Counted from the stretch's first letter, positions 10,866-21,204 are shown. The stretch is 64,000 nt of DNA from Carettochelys insculpta (GCF_033958435.1 NC_134139.1:205885501-205949500), one strand, 5' to 3'. Translations and numbers: made by a program. The notes: generated from the letters alone by a model not told the origin.

Positions 10866-11799
10866 GCAACTGAGTGATTGGGCAGCAAAATGGCAAATGA
10901 AATTTAATGTGGGTAAGTGTAAGGTAATGCATGTTGGAAAAAATAACCCAAATTACACGTACTACATGATGGGGTCAAATTTAGCTACGACAGATCAGGA
11001 AAGGGATCTTGGAGTTATAGTGGATAGTTCTCTGAAGACATCCACGCAGTGTGCAGCGGCAGTTAGTAAGGCAAATAGGATGTTAGGAATTATTAAAAAA
11101 GGGATCGATAATAAGACAAAAGATATCATACTTCCCCTATATAAAACTATGGTACGCCCACATCTCGAGTACTGCGTGCAGATGTGGTCTCCTCACCTCA
11201 AAAAAGATATATTGGCATTAGAAAAGGTTCAGAAAAGGGCGACTAAGATGATTAGGGGCTTGGAAAGGGTCCCATATGGGGAGAGGCTAGAGAGACTGGG
11301 ACTTTTCAGTTTGGAAAAAAGGCGATTGAGGGGCGATATGATAGAGGTATATAAAATCATGAACGGTGTGGAGAAAGTGAATATAGAAAAATTATTTACC
11401 TTTTCCCATAATACAAGAACTAGGGGACACCAAATGAAATTGATGGGTAGTAGGTTCAAAACTAATAAAAGGAAATTTTTCTTCACACAGCGCACAGTCA
11501 ACCTGTGGAACTCCTTGCCCGAGGAGGCTGTGAAGGCCAGGACTCTATTAGGGTTTAAAGAAGAGCTTGATAAATTTTTGCAGGTCAGGTCCATAAATGG
11601 CTATTAGCCAGGGATAAAGTATGGTGCCCTAGCCTTCATAACAAGGGCAGGAGATGGATGGGAGGAGATAAATCACTTGTCTTCTGTTCTCCTTCTCTGG
11701 GGCACCTGGCATTGGCCACCGTCGGCAGATGGGATGCTGGGCTTGATGGACCTTTGGTCTGACCCAGTATGGCCATTCTTATGTTCTTATGTTCTTATG
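10866..11799 (+). mobile_element. CR1 LINE 3' fragment with an uninterrupted reading frame
   Basis: This is the carboxy-terminal third of CR1 ORF2 followed by the complete 3' end. The frame is open from before 10866 to the stop at 11605-11607. It reads '[19 protein letters not shown]', then '[18 protein letters not shown]', '[17 protein letters not shown]' and '[19 protein letters not shown]'. After the stop comes a short 3' UTR with 'GGGCTTGATGGACCTTTGGT', and then three TTCTTATG-type units, the usual CR1 tail. The copy is 5'-truncated just downstream of the catalytic box. It is the least damaged CR1 here, so it is probably among the youngest. It lies in the deleted middle of DIRS copy A and meets another CR1 tail-to-tail at 11.8 kb. 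Confidence 0.9.
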
Positions 11800-11814
11800 T
11801 ACTTGGCTGGAGAG

Positions 11815-12214
11815 CACAGAATCGTAGAACGCTAGAACTGGAAGGGACCTCGAGAGGTCATCAAGTCCAGTTCCCTGCCCTCACATCAGGAACACACACC
11901 ATCTAGATCATCCCTGTTAGATATTTATCTAACCTGTTCTTAAGTATCTCCAAATGATGGAGATTCTACAACCACTCTAGGCAATATATTCGAGCAATTA
12001 ACCACCCTGACAGGAATTTTTTCTTAATGTCCAACCTAAACCTTCCTTCCTGCAATTTAAGCCCACTGTTTCTTGTCTTATTTTCAGAGGCTAAGGAGAA
12101 TAATTTTTCTCCCTCCTCCTTGTAACACCGTTAGGTACTTGAAAGCTACAATTATGTCCCCTCTCAGCCTTCTCTTTGCCCAACTAAACAAATCCAGTTC
12201 TTTTAATCTTCATG
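11815..12214 (-). mobile_element. CR1 LINE 3' fragment, minus strand
   Basis: Read on the minus strand, it ends at 11815 with a GATTCTGTG-type CR1 tail, preceded by the 'CTTGATGACCTCTCGAGGTC' 3' UTR. Upstream, a broken frame encodes the 'KLRGDMI' and 'HWNxLP'-like regions. It belongs to a different CR1 subfamily from the neighbouring plus-strand copy, and its tail differs. About 15 bp separate the two tails. Confidence 0.85.
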
Positions 12215-12800
12215 CCAGTATGGGGGATTATGATTGCCAGGATTACCTGCTTGAAATGTTGGGTTCACATAAACTTGTTGAGCTTGCATAGATCCAGAAT
12301 AGGTCATCACCTCCATTCTTCTTCTGCATAAGGAAGTACCAGGAATAGAACCCTGTACCTATGTGTTGAGGTGCTATTGGTACTTTGTTTCCTCATTCCA
12401 AGAGAAGGTTTATTTCCTCTTCTCGGAGGACCTTGTGAAATGGGTCTCCTAAATGAAGAAAAGAAAGGTGGTGGGAGAAATAGACATAAAAGAGACGGAA
12501 TAATCCTGCTGGATGATTTCCAGAACCGATCTGCCTGTCGTGATATCATTCCAGAGTGGGTAAAAGGAAGTCAGCTGGTCCCCAAATGGTGTTGGAGTGG
12601 AACAAGAAATTGGGATTGGAGAATGGAGAGGCCTTGTACCCTGGACCAAACTTCCAAAATGATTGTCGAGTGCTGGATGACTGGGATGTAGTTGGCTGGT
12701 CTGAGGTCTGTGCCTGTTTGGTCTGCCTGTTGGCACCATTGGGAGCAACGACACTGCAGTTGAGAGTAAGGCATTGCTTGAAACATTGGACTGCAAAATC
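12215..12800 (-). pseudogene. Amino-terminal part of DIRS reverse transcriptase (copy A)
   Basis: The minus-strand frame reads 'DQLTSFYPLWNDITTG' and 'SVLEIIQQDYSVSF', which corresponds to the region just before the RT palm in DIRS elements (pattern W-x-x-I-T-T-D-x-W-V-L). Nearer 12310 other frames hold 'GTSLC' and 'NPTFQAGNPGN' pieces. The sequence stops at the CR1 junction at 12215 before any catalytic YxDD box, so no active RT is present. Confidence 0.6.
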
Positions 12801-14212
12801 TTCTGTTTGTTTCTCTAGAGAAGGATATAGATTGCAACGGTTTTCAAGGTGGCCTGGGAGTCCTTAGGAGTATAGCAGGATGTGGCTGCAGCCTCTGCAG
12901 ATAATTTGTGGCCCTTGAAAGGCAAATCCTTGACTGTGGCCTGGGCCTCTCTCAGAAACTCTAATAGGTGGAGCTAGGGTGCCCGGCCTGCGAAAAATGA
13001 GGTCACGATGGAGTGTTCTGCTGTATCAGCTGAGTCCAGAGAAGCCAGGAGAGCCATTCTAGCAATGAGTGATCCCTCAGAGATGTTTGCTTTGTACAAC
13101 TCTTTCTTGTCCCCCATGAGGTGTTCAACAAAGGACAATATTTTCAGGAAGAGGCTGTGCATGTACTTTGGTAACAGTGCAGAGTAGTTCTCAATGCATA
13201 AATGGAGAGTGGTGGAGGAACAGGCTTTCCTCCTGAAGAAGTCAAACCTCTTCCCATCCTTACTGTATGGGGGCTAACCTGGACTGTTGTTTGCCCTACT
13301 CATTTACCACCTCCATGACTCGTTAAGTTGGGGCTGGATGGGTAGAGAGAAGTTCAGCCCCTTTTGTCCAGAAATAGTATTTTTGTCTGATCTTTTGGAG
13401 GAGAGGGAGGGCTATGGTGGGAATCTGCCAGACTGACACCATAATGGACCCAGATAAGATGATCATTGGCAAGGCAATGTTAGCCAACAGGAACACGTGG
13501 AGAACGTAAGTGAGATTATGCTGAGTTTTAGGGAGCTTTGATAGGGTTATGTCAAGGAACTACAAAACTCTTTTAAAAGGTTCTGAAAGCATCTGAAGTC
13601 ATCTTCCAATGTGATGGTGGCATGATGGTGTCTTCAGGAGATGAGGAGGAGATATATGTGCGGGTGGTAGTGATTCACCTTCAGTTGAAGGCCCCCAGTC
13701 ATCCGCTTCCTCGTCCAGTATCTTGGAAAGTGGTGCTTCCATGGTAGGAAAGTGAGATGTTCTGGAGGGAGCAGGGTGCCAAAATGGCCATTTAGGCAGT
13801 GGGGACATAGAAGGTGGAAGACAGGGTGCTGTGACTACTCAGGGAAGTCCACGGACTGGTAGTGAGGGGGGCCAGCCTTAGGAGAGGGGTGGGCGAGGAG
13901 TATGCAGGCCTGAGTCAGTGTCTTCCTTGTCATCATTGGAGACAGGCAAAGCTGAAGGGCTGGGAACAATAGTATGCCTCGGTGTCAGCCTGATCAGTTT
14001 GCCATTGGTACCAAACTGGAGCACGCTTCAACTGAAGAGAAAGCCAGGTCTGCAGTGTGACGGTATATTTCATATTCTTTACGAAAATACATTTACAAAC
14101 ATGAATATGCCTAGCCCACATATGTTTTATGCAAAATAGTGAATGTAACCTATCATTGGAAAGCTTGTAACCCCGAATGTGCATATTCTATTTGTGAGCA
14201 TGTATTATTCCT

Positions 14213-14329
14213 CAGAAACGAGAAGTCCTGTAGCACCTTATAGACTAACATATTTTGGAGCGTAAGCTTTTGTGGGCAAACACCCGCTTCATCAGATACG
14301 ACGTAGTGCAGATTCCATAGGCAGGTCTA
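14213..14329 (-). mobile_element. Penelope-like tail, older subfamily, with 9-bp target duplication
   Basis: On the minus strand it contains CTGATGA, a GCGGGTGTTTGCCCAC hairpin, AAAA, and GTTAGTCTATAAGGTG. ATTATTCCT flanks it at 14204-14212 and 14330-14338, so the insertion is precise. The sequence differs from the other PLE tails here (GTTTGCCC instead of CTGTCCC), so it represents a separate subfamily. Confidence 0.75.
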
Positions 14330-14850
14330 ATTATTCCTATATTTGATGTTAAGCATATGAAGCATAAACCTGTTTACTGATTTAGATGTACTAAGTGAGT
14401 CCCATTAGTGGTGCTTAACCAAGTGAATGGTTGAGGATTTGGGACAGTGATTTGTGAATAGTCTCACTTTTCCTGTAAGCATGGGCTATGATTGGCTCTA
14501 CAAAGACATGTGACCACATCACCATCTTGAAGTTTATACTTTTCCGTGGGGTTGGGGGAAGGTGGGGAACTGACCAAAACCTCCCTGCCCAAGGGAAATT
14601 CTACATAAGGAAAGGGAAGCAAAAAAATGGGGGTCTTCAGCTGGCTTTACAGATTGCCTGCTGACCACAAGAGGACACATGAAAACACCTGGAAACAAAA
14701 AAAGAACCGCAATAAGTGGGGTGGGGGAAAACTGCTGGACCCAGGTCAGAAAGGACATCTCTGGCCTGAGAAGGACTTAACTTGCAGTAAGAACGAGGGT
14801 AAGAAATTATGATTTGTAATGCTGTCTTTTAGTGTATTAGATTTAGCTAA

Positions 14851-14987
14851 CAGAGAGGGAGCTGTGCTAATCTATATACTATCAAAACAAAAAAGCAGTC
14901 AAGTAGCACTTTAAAGACTAACAAAATAATTTATTAGGTGAGCCTTCATGGCACAGACCCACTTCTTCAGACCATAGCCATACTGGT
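14851..14987 (-). mobile_element. Penelope-like tail
   Basis: The minus-strand tail has all its blocks: CTGAAGAAGTGGGTCTGTGC, then CTAATAAATTATTTTGTTAG, 'TCTTTAAAGTGCTACTTGAC', and outward to a CTCCCTCTCTG end. The second half of the hairpin is degraded (GTGCCATG). A 6-bp TAGCTA at 14844-14849 and 14989-14994 may be the target duplication. Confidence 0.75.
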
Positions 14988-16531
14988 ATAGCTAGTGTGT
15001 TTTGTTTTATTTTGCTTAGTACCTTACTTTGATCTGTCTGTTATCACTTACAAGCACTTTTTACACTTAACAAAATCACTTTTATTTATTAAACTCTGAA
15101 AATAATTACTTTGGTATGTGAGGGTGGGGAGCACAATAGATTTGCACCTCTCTCTCACTGATAAAGGGAGCAAGCTTATGAGCTAGCTTTCTATGAATTC
15201 CATGGATAGTGAGATGGATTTACCTAAGGTTTTGGTCCCAATGGGACTGTGCACCTGAGTACTGGGTCAAGTCCCTTTGAGCTTTCTCAGAGCTGAGTGG
15301 ATCTCTGTGTCTATGTTGCTTTGCTGTGGGTTATGACTCCAACTCTATGCCATCACTGGGGGGAGATGGGAGGTTTTGGTTCAGCAGAACAGGGTGGAGG
15401 GGCACGCACAGGACAGGTAGACAGGCTTAGAGATATCTTCAGAACATTGACAGTCTCAAGGGGAGTGCTGTGACCGAGCCTGTCACTTGAAGGTCCAGTG
15501 AAAGGCTGAGGTACCGGGGGGTCAGTGCTGGGGATGGCATGGCAGGGTGAATGCGAGCTGTCGGTCCCAGGGTTTTTTGAGGTCGTGGAATAGCAGAAGA
15601 CTATGCTGTTTCTCTATGAGGTGCCCAGGCAGACTGAGGCACAGTTGATGTTGAGTTGGGAGCCTGGTGTGTGCTTGCACACTGGCAAAAGAGCCTACCT
15701 GTGAGACAGCAGCTCCTTGGGACATCCCAGGGGTGGACTTACCTGGCATCTCAAGGCCCGAGGTTTTTGGTGCTGTCGTTTTTGTATCTGGGGACTGTTT
15801 TCACTTTAGCTGGTCTCACTGCGGTGATGACTGGGTCGATGTTTGGTGGCCTTTCTGGGGATCAGGTCCTTTGACCATAGCTGTTCAAGTGGATCCCTTG
15901 TCTGAGGCAGCTGTAGGTCCCGGACTTAGGGCCCAAGGCAAATCACAGGGATTTCTTCATCAGTAATAATCAGGGTTAGAAATTCGGAGGTTTTAGTGTC
16001 CTGGCTGTAAGCTTTTTACAAGGGGGACATTTTTGAGGGACATGGAGCTCCCCAAGACACTGGATGCAGTGTGTGTCCCCATATGAAACCGGTACAGATA
16101 ACAGGCAGTAGGGGCAGCATCTGAATCCAGAAGAACCTGGCACAGCTTGTGGTACTGCAGAGGAACAATGGGATGGCCTAGTGAAAACTGCTGAGGGCAT
16201 AAGAGCCGGTGGTGCACAAGGTGTCAGTGGCAGAGGGATAACAAAAAAAGCCGCCCGCTAAGGAAAGACAAAAAAATGCCCCCAGAAGGGGGAAAAGGGA
16301 AATGAAAATACATTAAAAGGAATTAAAAGAAAAGTCGAACTAGTAGCTTGGGAAGCCGAGGCTCTGCCGCCACTCTGACTCATGCCAAAGGCCCTAGAAA
16401 AGGAACTGGAGATTGGTTGGTTGTGAATGTGAGATAGCCCCTTGCAGCCATTCACAGTGGCCCTTGTAGGTGCATGGACTATTAGGGCACAGCTATCTAA
16501 ATTCTGTGTCTAGAAGCACCAGATGCCAAAT

Positions 16532-16585
16532 CACCTACGGTGGGGCACCGACCAGGGAACTCTTCGAAGAACTATGGTTACTCAT
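16532..16585 (-). repeat. Right inverted terminal repeat of DIRS copy A
   Basis: On the minus strand it reads GTAACCATAGTTCTTCGAAG to CCCCACCGTAGGTG, the inverted partner of 10011-10063. Confidence 0.65.
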
Positions 16586-16837
16586 ATTGCTGTATCATGG
16601 AGAGACACCAACCAGGATGAAAGATCTCACTGTTGTATGTGCTATACAAAGGCAGAGAAAGACATGGCCCTTGCCCTGAAGAGTCTACAATCTTCCTACA
16701 TATCCCAAGCCATATTTTCACTACGCTGTAATATTTTACCTGCAGAATTTTCTCCAGGTCTGCATCCTTATCATGTAAATGATTTCCAGCAATGCTTTAA
16801 TTGGTACATATAGTACAAAAAGTTACACAAATGTGTG

Positions 16838-17850
16838 TTGTCGGTAAATTGGAGGCTACATTATTCGCGAAATATATGCCTGTGGCGAGGCCTCCCACCA
16901 CACGGCTCTTCCAAAGGAGTTCCACCTCATAGTGGCTCTTCCACACTAGGGCTATGTCTACACGTGCCCCAAACTTCGAAATGGCCACGCAAATGGCCAT
17001 TTTGAAGTTTACTAATGAAGCGCTGAAATGCATATTCAGCGCTTCATTAGCATGTGGGCAGCAGCGGCGCTTTGAAATTGATGCTCCTTGCCGCCGCGTG
17101 GCGCGTCCAGACGGGGCTCCTTTTCGAAAGGACCCCGCCTACTTCGAAGTCCCCTTATTCCCATGAGCTCAGTGACTGGGGACTTCGAAGTAGGTGGGGT
17201 CCTTTCGAAAAGGAGCCCCGTCTGGACGCGCCGCGCGGCGGCAAGGAGCATCAATTTCGAAGCGCCGCTGCCGCCCGCATGCTAACGAAGCGCTGAATAT
17301 GCACTTCAGCGCTTCATTAGTAAACTTCAAAATGGCCATTTGCGTGGCCATTTCAAAGTTTGGGGCACGTGTAGACACGGCCTAGTAGTCCTATGCAGCT
17401 TAGTCACCCCCTCAGTCAGGCCCAGCAGCCCAGTCACTCTGGCCTTGGCAGCTTAGTCCCTCAGTCAGGCCCAGCGGCCTAGTCACTGTCCCTCATTACC
17501 TTACTCCATGAGCCACTTCCCCTCTGACCCCATGCACCTTCTGGGCCTCTAGCTAAGCGCCTGCAGTCCTGCAAGAGACAGGCTTCCCTTATCCTGCCCA
17601 GCAGTGCCCTAGCTAAGGTGCTAGCTCTCTCTGGGAGCTGGTCCTGCACCTTCCCTGCTCAGGACCCAACTCACTCAGCTCTGCTGAAGCAGCTCCTTAT
17701 ATGCAAGGCAGCTCCAGCAAGCTGCTCTCTGATTGCCACTCCCCTCCCCTCCACAGCAGCCCTTCAATCATTGGTTGGTGGGGCTGCACGGGCTCCCTCC
17801 AGCCATCTGTAACCCTTTCCCTGCAATAGTGGGGCACTCACCCCACGACA
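16838..17850 (-). mobile_element. Solo LTR-like repeat, split by a palindromic MITE
   Basis: Read on the minus strand from 17850, it begins TGTCGTGGGGTGAGTG and ends near 16838 in TTTACCGACA. About 150 bp in lies GCATATAAGGAGC (17690-17708), a good TATA-like box as expected in a U3 promoter. No coding part is attached, so it would be a solo LTR. A short target duplication is uncertain. The family (endogenous retrovirus or Gypsy-like) cannot be told from this. A palindromic MITE occupies 16950-17382, and LTR sequence flanks it on both sides. Confidence 0.5.
16950..17382. mobile_element. Palindromic MITE with GGCTATGTCTACAC ends
   Basis: The two halves are near-complete inverted repeats. The left reads GGCTATGTCTACACGTGCCC and the right, inverted, GGCCGTGTCTACACGTGCCC. 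The arms pair for roughly 190 bp around the centre near 17160, including AATGAAGCGCTGAA and TTCGAAGTAGG blocks. TAG flanks both ends (16947-16949 and 17383-17385), a possible 3-bp target duplication. It carries no coding capacity. Matching open frames on both strands are a consequence of the palindrome. Confidence 0.8.
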
Positions 17851-17859
17851 ATGACCATG

Positions 17860-18800
17860 AAATTAAAGAATTAATACACTACAGTAGCAGAATTCCAAGG
17901 CAGCTGCAACTTATTTCCTCATTTGCATTAATGTAGATTTATTCTTCCATGGAATTAAAGATGCACTGGTAACAGACCCTTCTTATACAGGTCACTGTGT
18001 TTCTTGCACGTGAAACTGCAGATACTTTTCATCTGCGTTTCAACGTGTGTATTTTAGACACAACTGTTACTCCTTTTAGCGAGTCTCTAAAACATCAAAA
18101 CACTCTTCAATTGTTGGTTAAAGTGAAGGATTTCTGCTTGCTCCCTGGTGTCAGACACAGATGGGATACATGACGTGCACTCAACTAGCCACAGCACAAG
18201 TACAAGTAAGGACATTAGCGGGTGGTGGGGAGATTCTGTTGAGATAAGCAGTTGGGAGGAATGGTGCTGTAATGCACTTGAAAATACCCAAAAGACGGAA
18301 AGGATTTCTGGCCAAGATTATCAGAGGAAGCCGTGTCAGCAGCAGGGCTTGGTTTCTAAAGGATGAGGAAAACACATGTATTTTGAAATCGGAAAATAAT
18401 ATAGACTTATGGGAACTTTTACTTGTACCTCTTTGGTCACGTAAAATCAGGAATTAAAGATCCTTGGAGGATTATAAAACAGTATTGCCCAATCCTGTAG
18501 GGGTTTTTCCTTAACAAGTCTTCCTATGAAGGAAAGTACACAACCGAAATTACTCCATAAGGGGGCAATTAACTTTAGAGCTGGTCCACTTAAGCAGAAT
18601 CAAGTCAGATCCCTTGTCCTGGGGATGCAGGAATTTCCTGTTTTTCAGAGAGCAGAGCAGAAGAGCTGCTAAGAAAGTCTGTCACCTTTTAGTCACATAT
18701 CTGTTTAACAAGCCATCATAGCGAGCTAGTTCCTCTCCTTAGCATGGTGCCAAGACCACTATCCTCAGGACTACCTTGTAGCTCATGACAAGGACTCTTT
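17860..18800. other. Unassigned sequence
   Basis: No recognised gene or repeat. Short frames near 18148-18457 lack domain features. Confidence 0.35.
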
Positions 18801-18808
18801 CACATACT

Positions 18809-19031
18809 TTATCTAATTCTTGACTCCCCCACCTTCTGCCCCTTTGCTCACCTTAGTAATCAAGGTTGACAAATCAGAAAAATTATCATCATTTTTGGCT
18901 CTCTGTGCCTTAAATATTGAGTCTGTTCTGGTATGGCTATGATCTGAAGAAGCGGGTCTGTCCCATGAAAGCTCATCACTAATAAATTATTTTGTTAGTC
19001 TTTAAAGTGCTACTGGACTGCTTTTTTGTTT
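18809..19031 (+). mobile_element. Penelope-like 3' end
   Basis: The segment is collinear with the inverse of 54430-54660. It runs ATCTAATTCTTGACTCCCCC, the 'CTCTGTGCCTTAAATATTGA' stretch, 'CTGGTATGGCTATGATCTGA', a hairpin GCGGGTCTGTCCCAT, GAAA, and ends CTGCTTTTTTGTTT. It therefore starts at the 3' UTR just after the endonuclease stop. No target duplication is evident. Confidence 0.8.
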
Positions 19032-19039
19032 CAAAAAGG

Positions 19040-20515
19040 AACGTGTTATTGGCTCACATGAAGGCTCCTTTTGCGATAGTCTGGCTGTGAACACTGGCTG
19101 TAAATGAGAACGCTCCCTTTCGCAACGCTGTGGCTATATGAATGCAATTTTCCAACATTACACATTAGAACGTCAAACTGCTGAAAATACTTGTAGTGCA
19201 GAGAGCCTAAAGAGGTAGATACAGAAAGACACAAGGCACTGGGAAAGCAGACAACTGAGTGTATGTACAAAACAAAATTAAACATGTAGTTTGTGCGTGT
19301 GCAGGTGGGAATCTGATAGAAGTAGTCGTCTTCATAAAGGGTTTCAGGGCAAAGACAGTTGTAGACCCACCTTGGACACAGACAAGCGTGCGGCCTTGAG
19401 AAATTCACTTGTGAGGTATAGTTAATTTTGTACATGCTCTTGTTCTTGCTTTCAAGGTCTTAGATCACACATCCCTGGCCTACGTTTCTGACAATTCTCC
19501 TGGTGACCCATCACAAACACTGAGCTAGAGAGATCAGCTGGGACGCGTCTTTCATAAATATTTCCATGCCTTCTGCAAGCTTCCCCTTATACATGATGTA
19601 CCCTCATAAAATGACAACCTAATCACAGAGCTTGCAGGTTTCAGATCGCTCCAAAAGACACTTCCGCCTCAGCAACTACAAAACCTGACTGCTTGAACTT
19701 TTTTTTTTTAAAAAATAAATGACTCGTATGCCCAGCTGAACAACTACAGTCAACACTTTCATAGCCAGCATTCTAATATGTGAAACTCTCAAGCAACTGA
19801 CATTTTAACATAAGTAAATTTCAGTTACGTTTGCCATCTGTACAGTGTACTGAAAGTAAATACAAATAAATATAGCAAACAGTATAAGTTTACAGTGTAC
19901 AATACTACTGTTGTTGATATATAAAGTACACTGCATACATTTTTGTTTGTTAATATCTAAACTTGTTTTCCTTTGGTGTGCACTGCTAGGCATGCCTCTC
20001 TATTATCCAGAATATCTGGCAACCTCCCTGTCCCAGGGATGCCAGATATGAACGAGTTTACTGTACTTAACCAGTGTCCTTCCTTACCCCGTCCCTTCCT
20101 TAACTTGTGAACATTATCCCCTCATTTCGTCATGTGCCTCCTTTAGACTGTAAATTCTCCAGGGGTGGGGTGGGTTTGTTTTCACTGAAGCAATCAGCAA
20201 ACACAAGGGCACTATAATCTACAAATAGTGAACTGCACAGATGTGGGGCAGAAATGCACGGAATTATCTCATCACCTTTTTCTGCAGAGATGACATATTA
20301 CTTAGGTTTGAATGACTCTTCTTGGCCAGAATCTCTGAACAAAAGGATCTATCTAGGCCCTGCACCTGCTGAACACCTGGTATTAGCGAGTGATTGCCAA
20401 ACTTACTGCTGCTGGCCCTGAAAGAACTCCAAATCTCCTGCACTGGGAGAGGGAAAAAAGCCCTTCCCAGACCTCTTACTGTTGGATACCTGCTCCTAAT
20501 TTTTCAGACTTTTAG
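19040..20515. other. Unassigned sequence with a short hAT-like fragment at 19997-20065
   Basis: At 19997-20065 'CTCTCTATTATCCAGAATAT' and 'GGGATGCCAGATATG' resemble the interior of the CAGGTTGAACCTCTC hAT-like family seen at 48.06 and 52.70 kb. The rest is unassigned. Confidence 0.35.
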
Positions 20516-20517
20516 TG

Positions 20518-20700
20518 AGTACTGGAATAAATTGCCTAAAGACGTTGTAGAATCTCCATCACTGGAGATATTTAAGACCGGGATGGATATCGAACTGCGA
20601 TGATACAGATCGTGCTTGGTCCTGCTGTGAAGGAAAGGGACTGGACCTGATGACCTCTTGAGGTCCCTTCTAGTTCTAGTGTTCTATGATTCTCTGACAA
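20518..20700 (+). mobile_element. CR1 LINE extreme 3' end
   Basis: The frame reads YWNKLPKDVVESPSLEIFK, followed by the 3' UTR block 'GGACTGGACCTGATGACCTC', 'TTGAGGTCCCTTCTAG' and a TTCTATGATTCT tail. It is only about 180 bp long and abuts the truncated end of DIRS copy B. Confidence 0.85.
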
Positions 20701-20756
20701 AGTGAAGTCTCCTCCCTGGTTCCATGCCTGTCCCAGTGGCATGGTTCCCATTTTCT

Positions 20757-21071
20757 CTAGTGCTGCCTCTCTCCATGGTATTGAAAAGGAGTGAGATTGG
20801 AAATCATGCTCTGAAACAGCAGTGTACGGTTTCCACTTAGAAAGGGTCTAGTCCTATCCATATAAAAGGTCAGCACCCTTCTAATGTGCAAGGTAGGTAA
20901 ACGTTGCTCCCTCGGGGAGTTGTGTGGCTTTGCGTAAAATACCGGTAGGGAAATGTCTTGGTTAATACGAAACTCGGAGACTACCTTAGGTAAAAATGTG
21001 GGGTGAGGTCTCAGCCTAAGCTTATCCTTGTGAAACACTGTGTACAAGGGGTCCACTGAAAGTGCCCTCAA
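20757..21071 (-). pseudogene. DIRS tyrosine recombinase fragment (copy B)
   Basis: The frame reads 'MRALSVDPLYTVFHKDKLRL', then 'PHPTFLPKVVSEFRINQDIS' and 'TLHIRRVLTFYMDRTRPFL'. This corresponds to the part just after the RRVGEL box in copy A, so the two copies are complementary remnants. The 'HKDK' stretch is where the catalytic lysine is expected. The upstream half and the final H-x-x-R/Tyr region are missing. Confidence 0.7.
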
Positions 21072-21094
21072 CTCAGGTACCCTGCTGGCTGAGT

Positions 21095-21155
21095 ATCAGA
21101 GAGGGAGCTGTGTTAGTCTGTAGCTTTGAGAGCAACAAGAAGTCTTGTGGCAGGG
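21095..21155 (-). mobile_element. Penelope-like outermost 3' end fragment
   Basis: TATCAGAGAGGGAGCTGTG, TTAGTCTG and AGCAACAAGAAGTCTTGTGG match the outer end of PLE tails. The hairpin is not included. It sits exactly where gag joins the recombinase in DIRS copy B. Confidence 0.6.
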
Positions 21156-21204
21156 GTCTGCCAAACTGTTTTAGCCATAGTGGCAATTGTTTTTATTATA
21201 ATCA

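Larger units (their letters stand above)
14056..15485. mobile_element. LTR-like repeat inside DIRS gag, carrying two PLE insertions
   Basis: The segment starts TGTGACGGTATATTTC and ends GAGCCTGTCA, so it has TG...CA ends. It interrupts DIRS copy A gag, and both PLE tails at 14.2 and 14.9 kb are inserted within it. It resembles a solo LTR that I recall as common in turtle genomes. I find no convincing target duplication, and no internal retroviral or Gypsy frames. The boundaries are approximate. Confidence 0.4.
12974..16225 (-). pseudogene. DIRS gag-like region (copy A), interrupted
   Basis: The amino-terminal end lies at 16200-15976 and shows a Cys/His cluster: 'CIQCLGELHVPQKCPPCKK' preceded by CPYC, the zinc-binding signature found near the start of DIRS gag proteins. 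Further on, acidic and Ser-rich pieces occur at 13808-13600 ('SKILDEEADDWGPSTEGES'), and a helical 'KKELYKANISEGSLIARMAL' segment at 13110-13050. The frame is broken many times. An LTR-like repeat (14.06-15.49 kb) lies between the two halves. Confidence 0.6.
10000..16585 (-). mobile_element. DIRS-like retrotransposon, copy A, decayed and internally deleted
   Basis: The two ends are inverted copies of each other. The left end (10011-10063, plus strand) has GTAACTGAGGTTCTTTGAG to CCACCTTAGGTG. The right end (16532-16582, minus strand) has GTAACCATAGTTCTTCGAA to CCACCGTAGGTG. Read on the minus strand, the order is a Cys-rich zinc-binding motif (16200-15976), Ser-rich gag, a gag-like 'ISEGSLIARMALLASLDSADTAEH' region (13162-12974), the start of RT (12796-12215) and the tyrosine recombinase (10845-10135). 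That is the DIRS order. Most of RT, RNase H and the methyltransferase-like region are missing, and two CR1 fragments occupy the spot. An LTR-like repeat carrying two PLE ends sits inside gag. Stops and frameshifts occur throughout. Confidence 0.75.

Noticed and set aside
16954..17378. Near-identical open frames on both strands at 17 kb
   Set aside because: They are produced by the palindromic MITE, whose two arms read the same on opposite strands. They are not genes.
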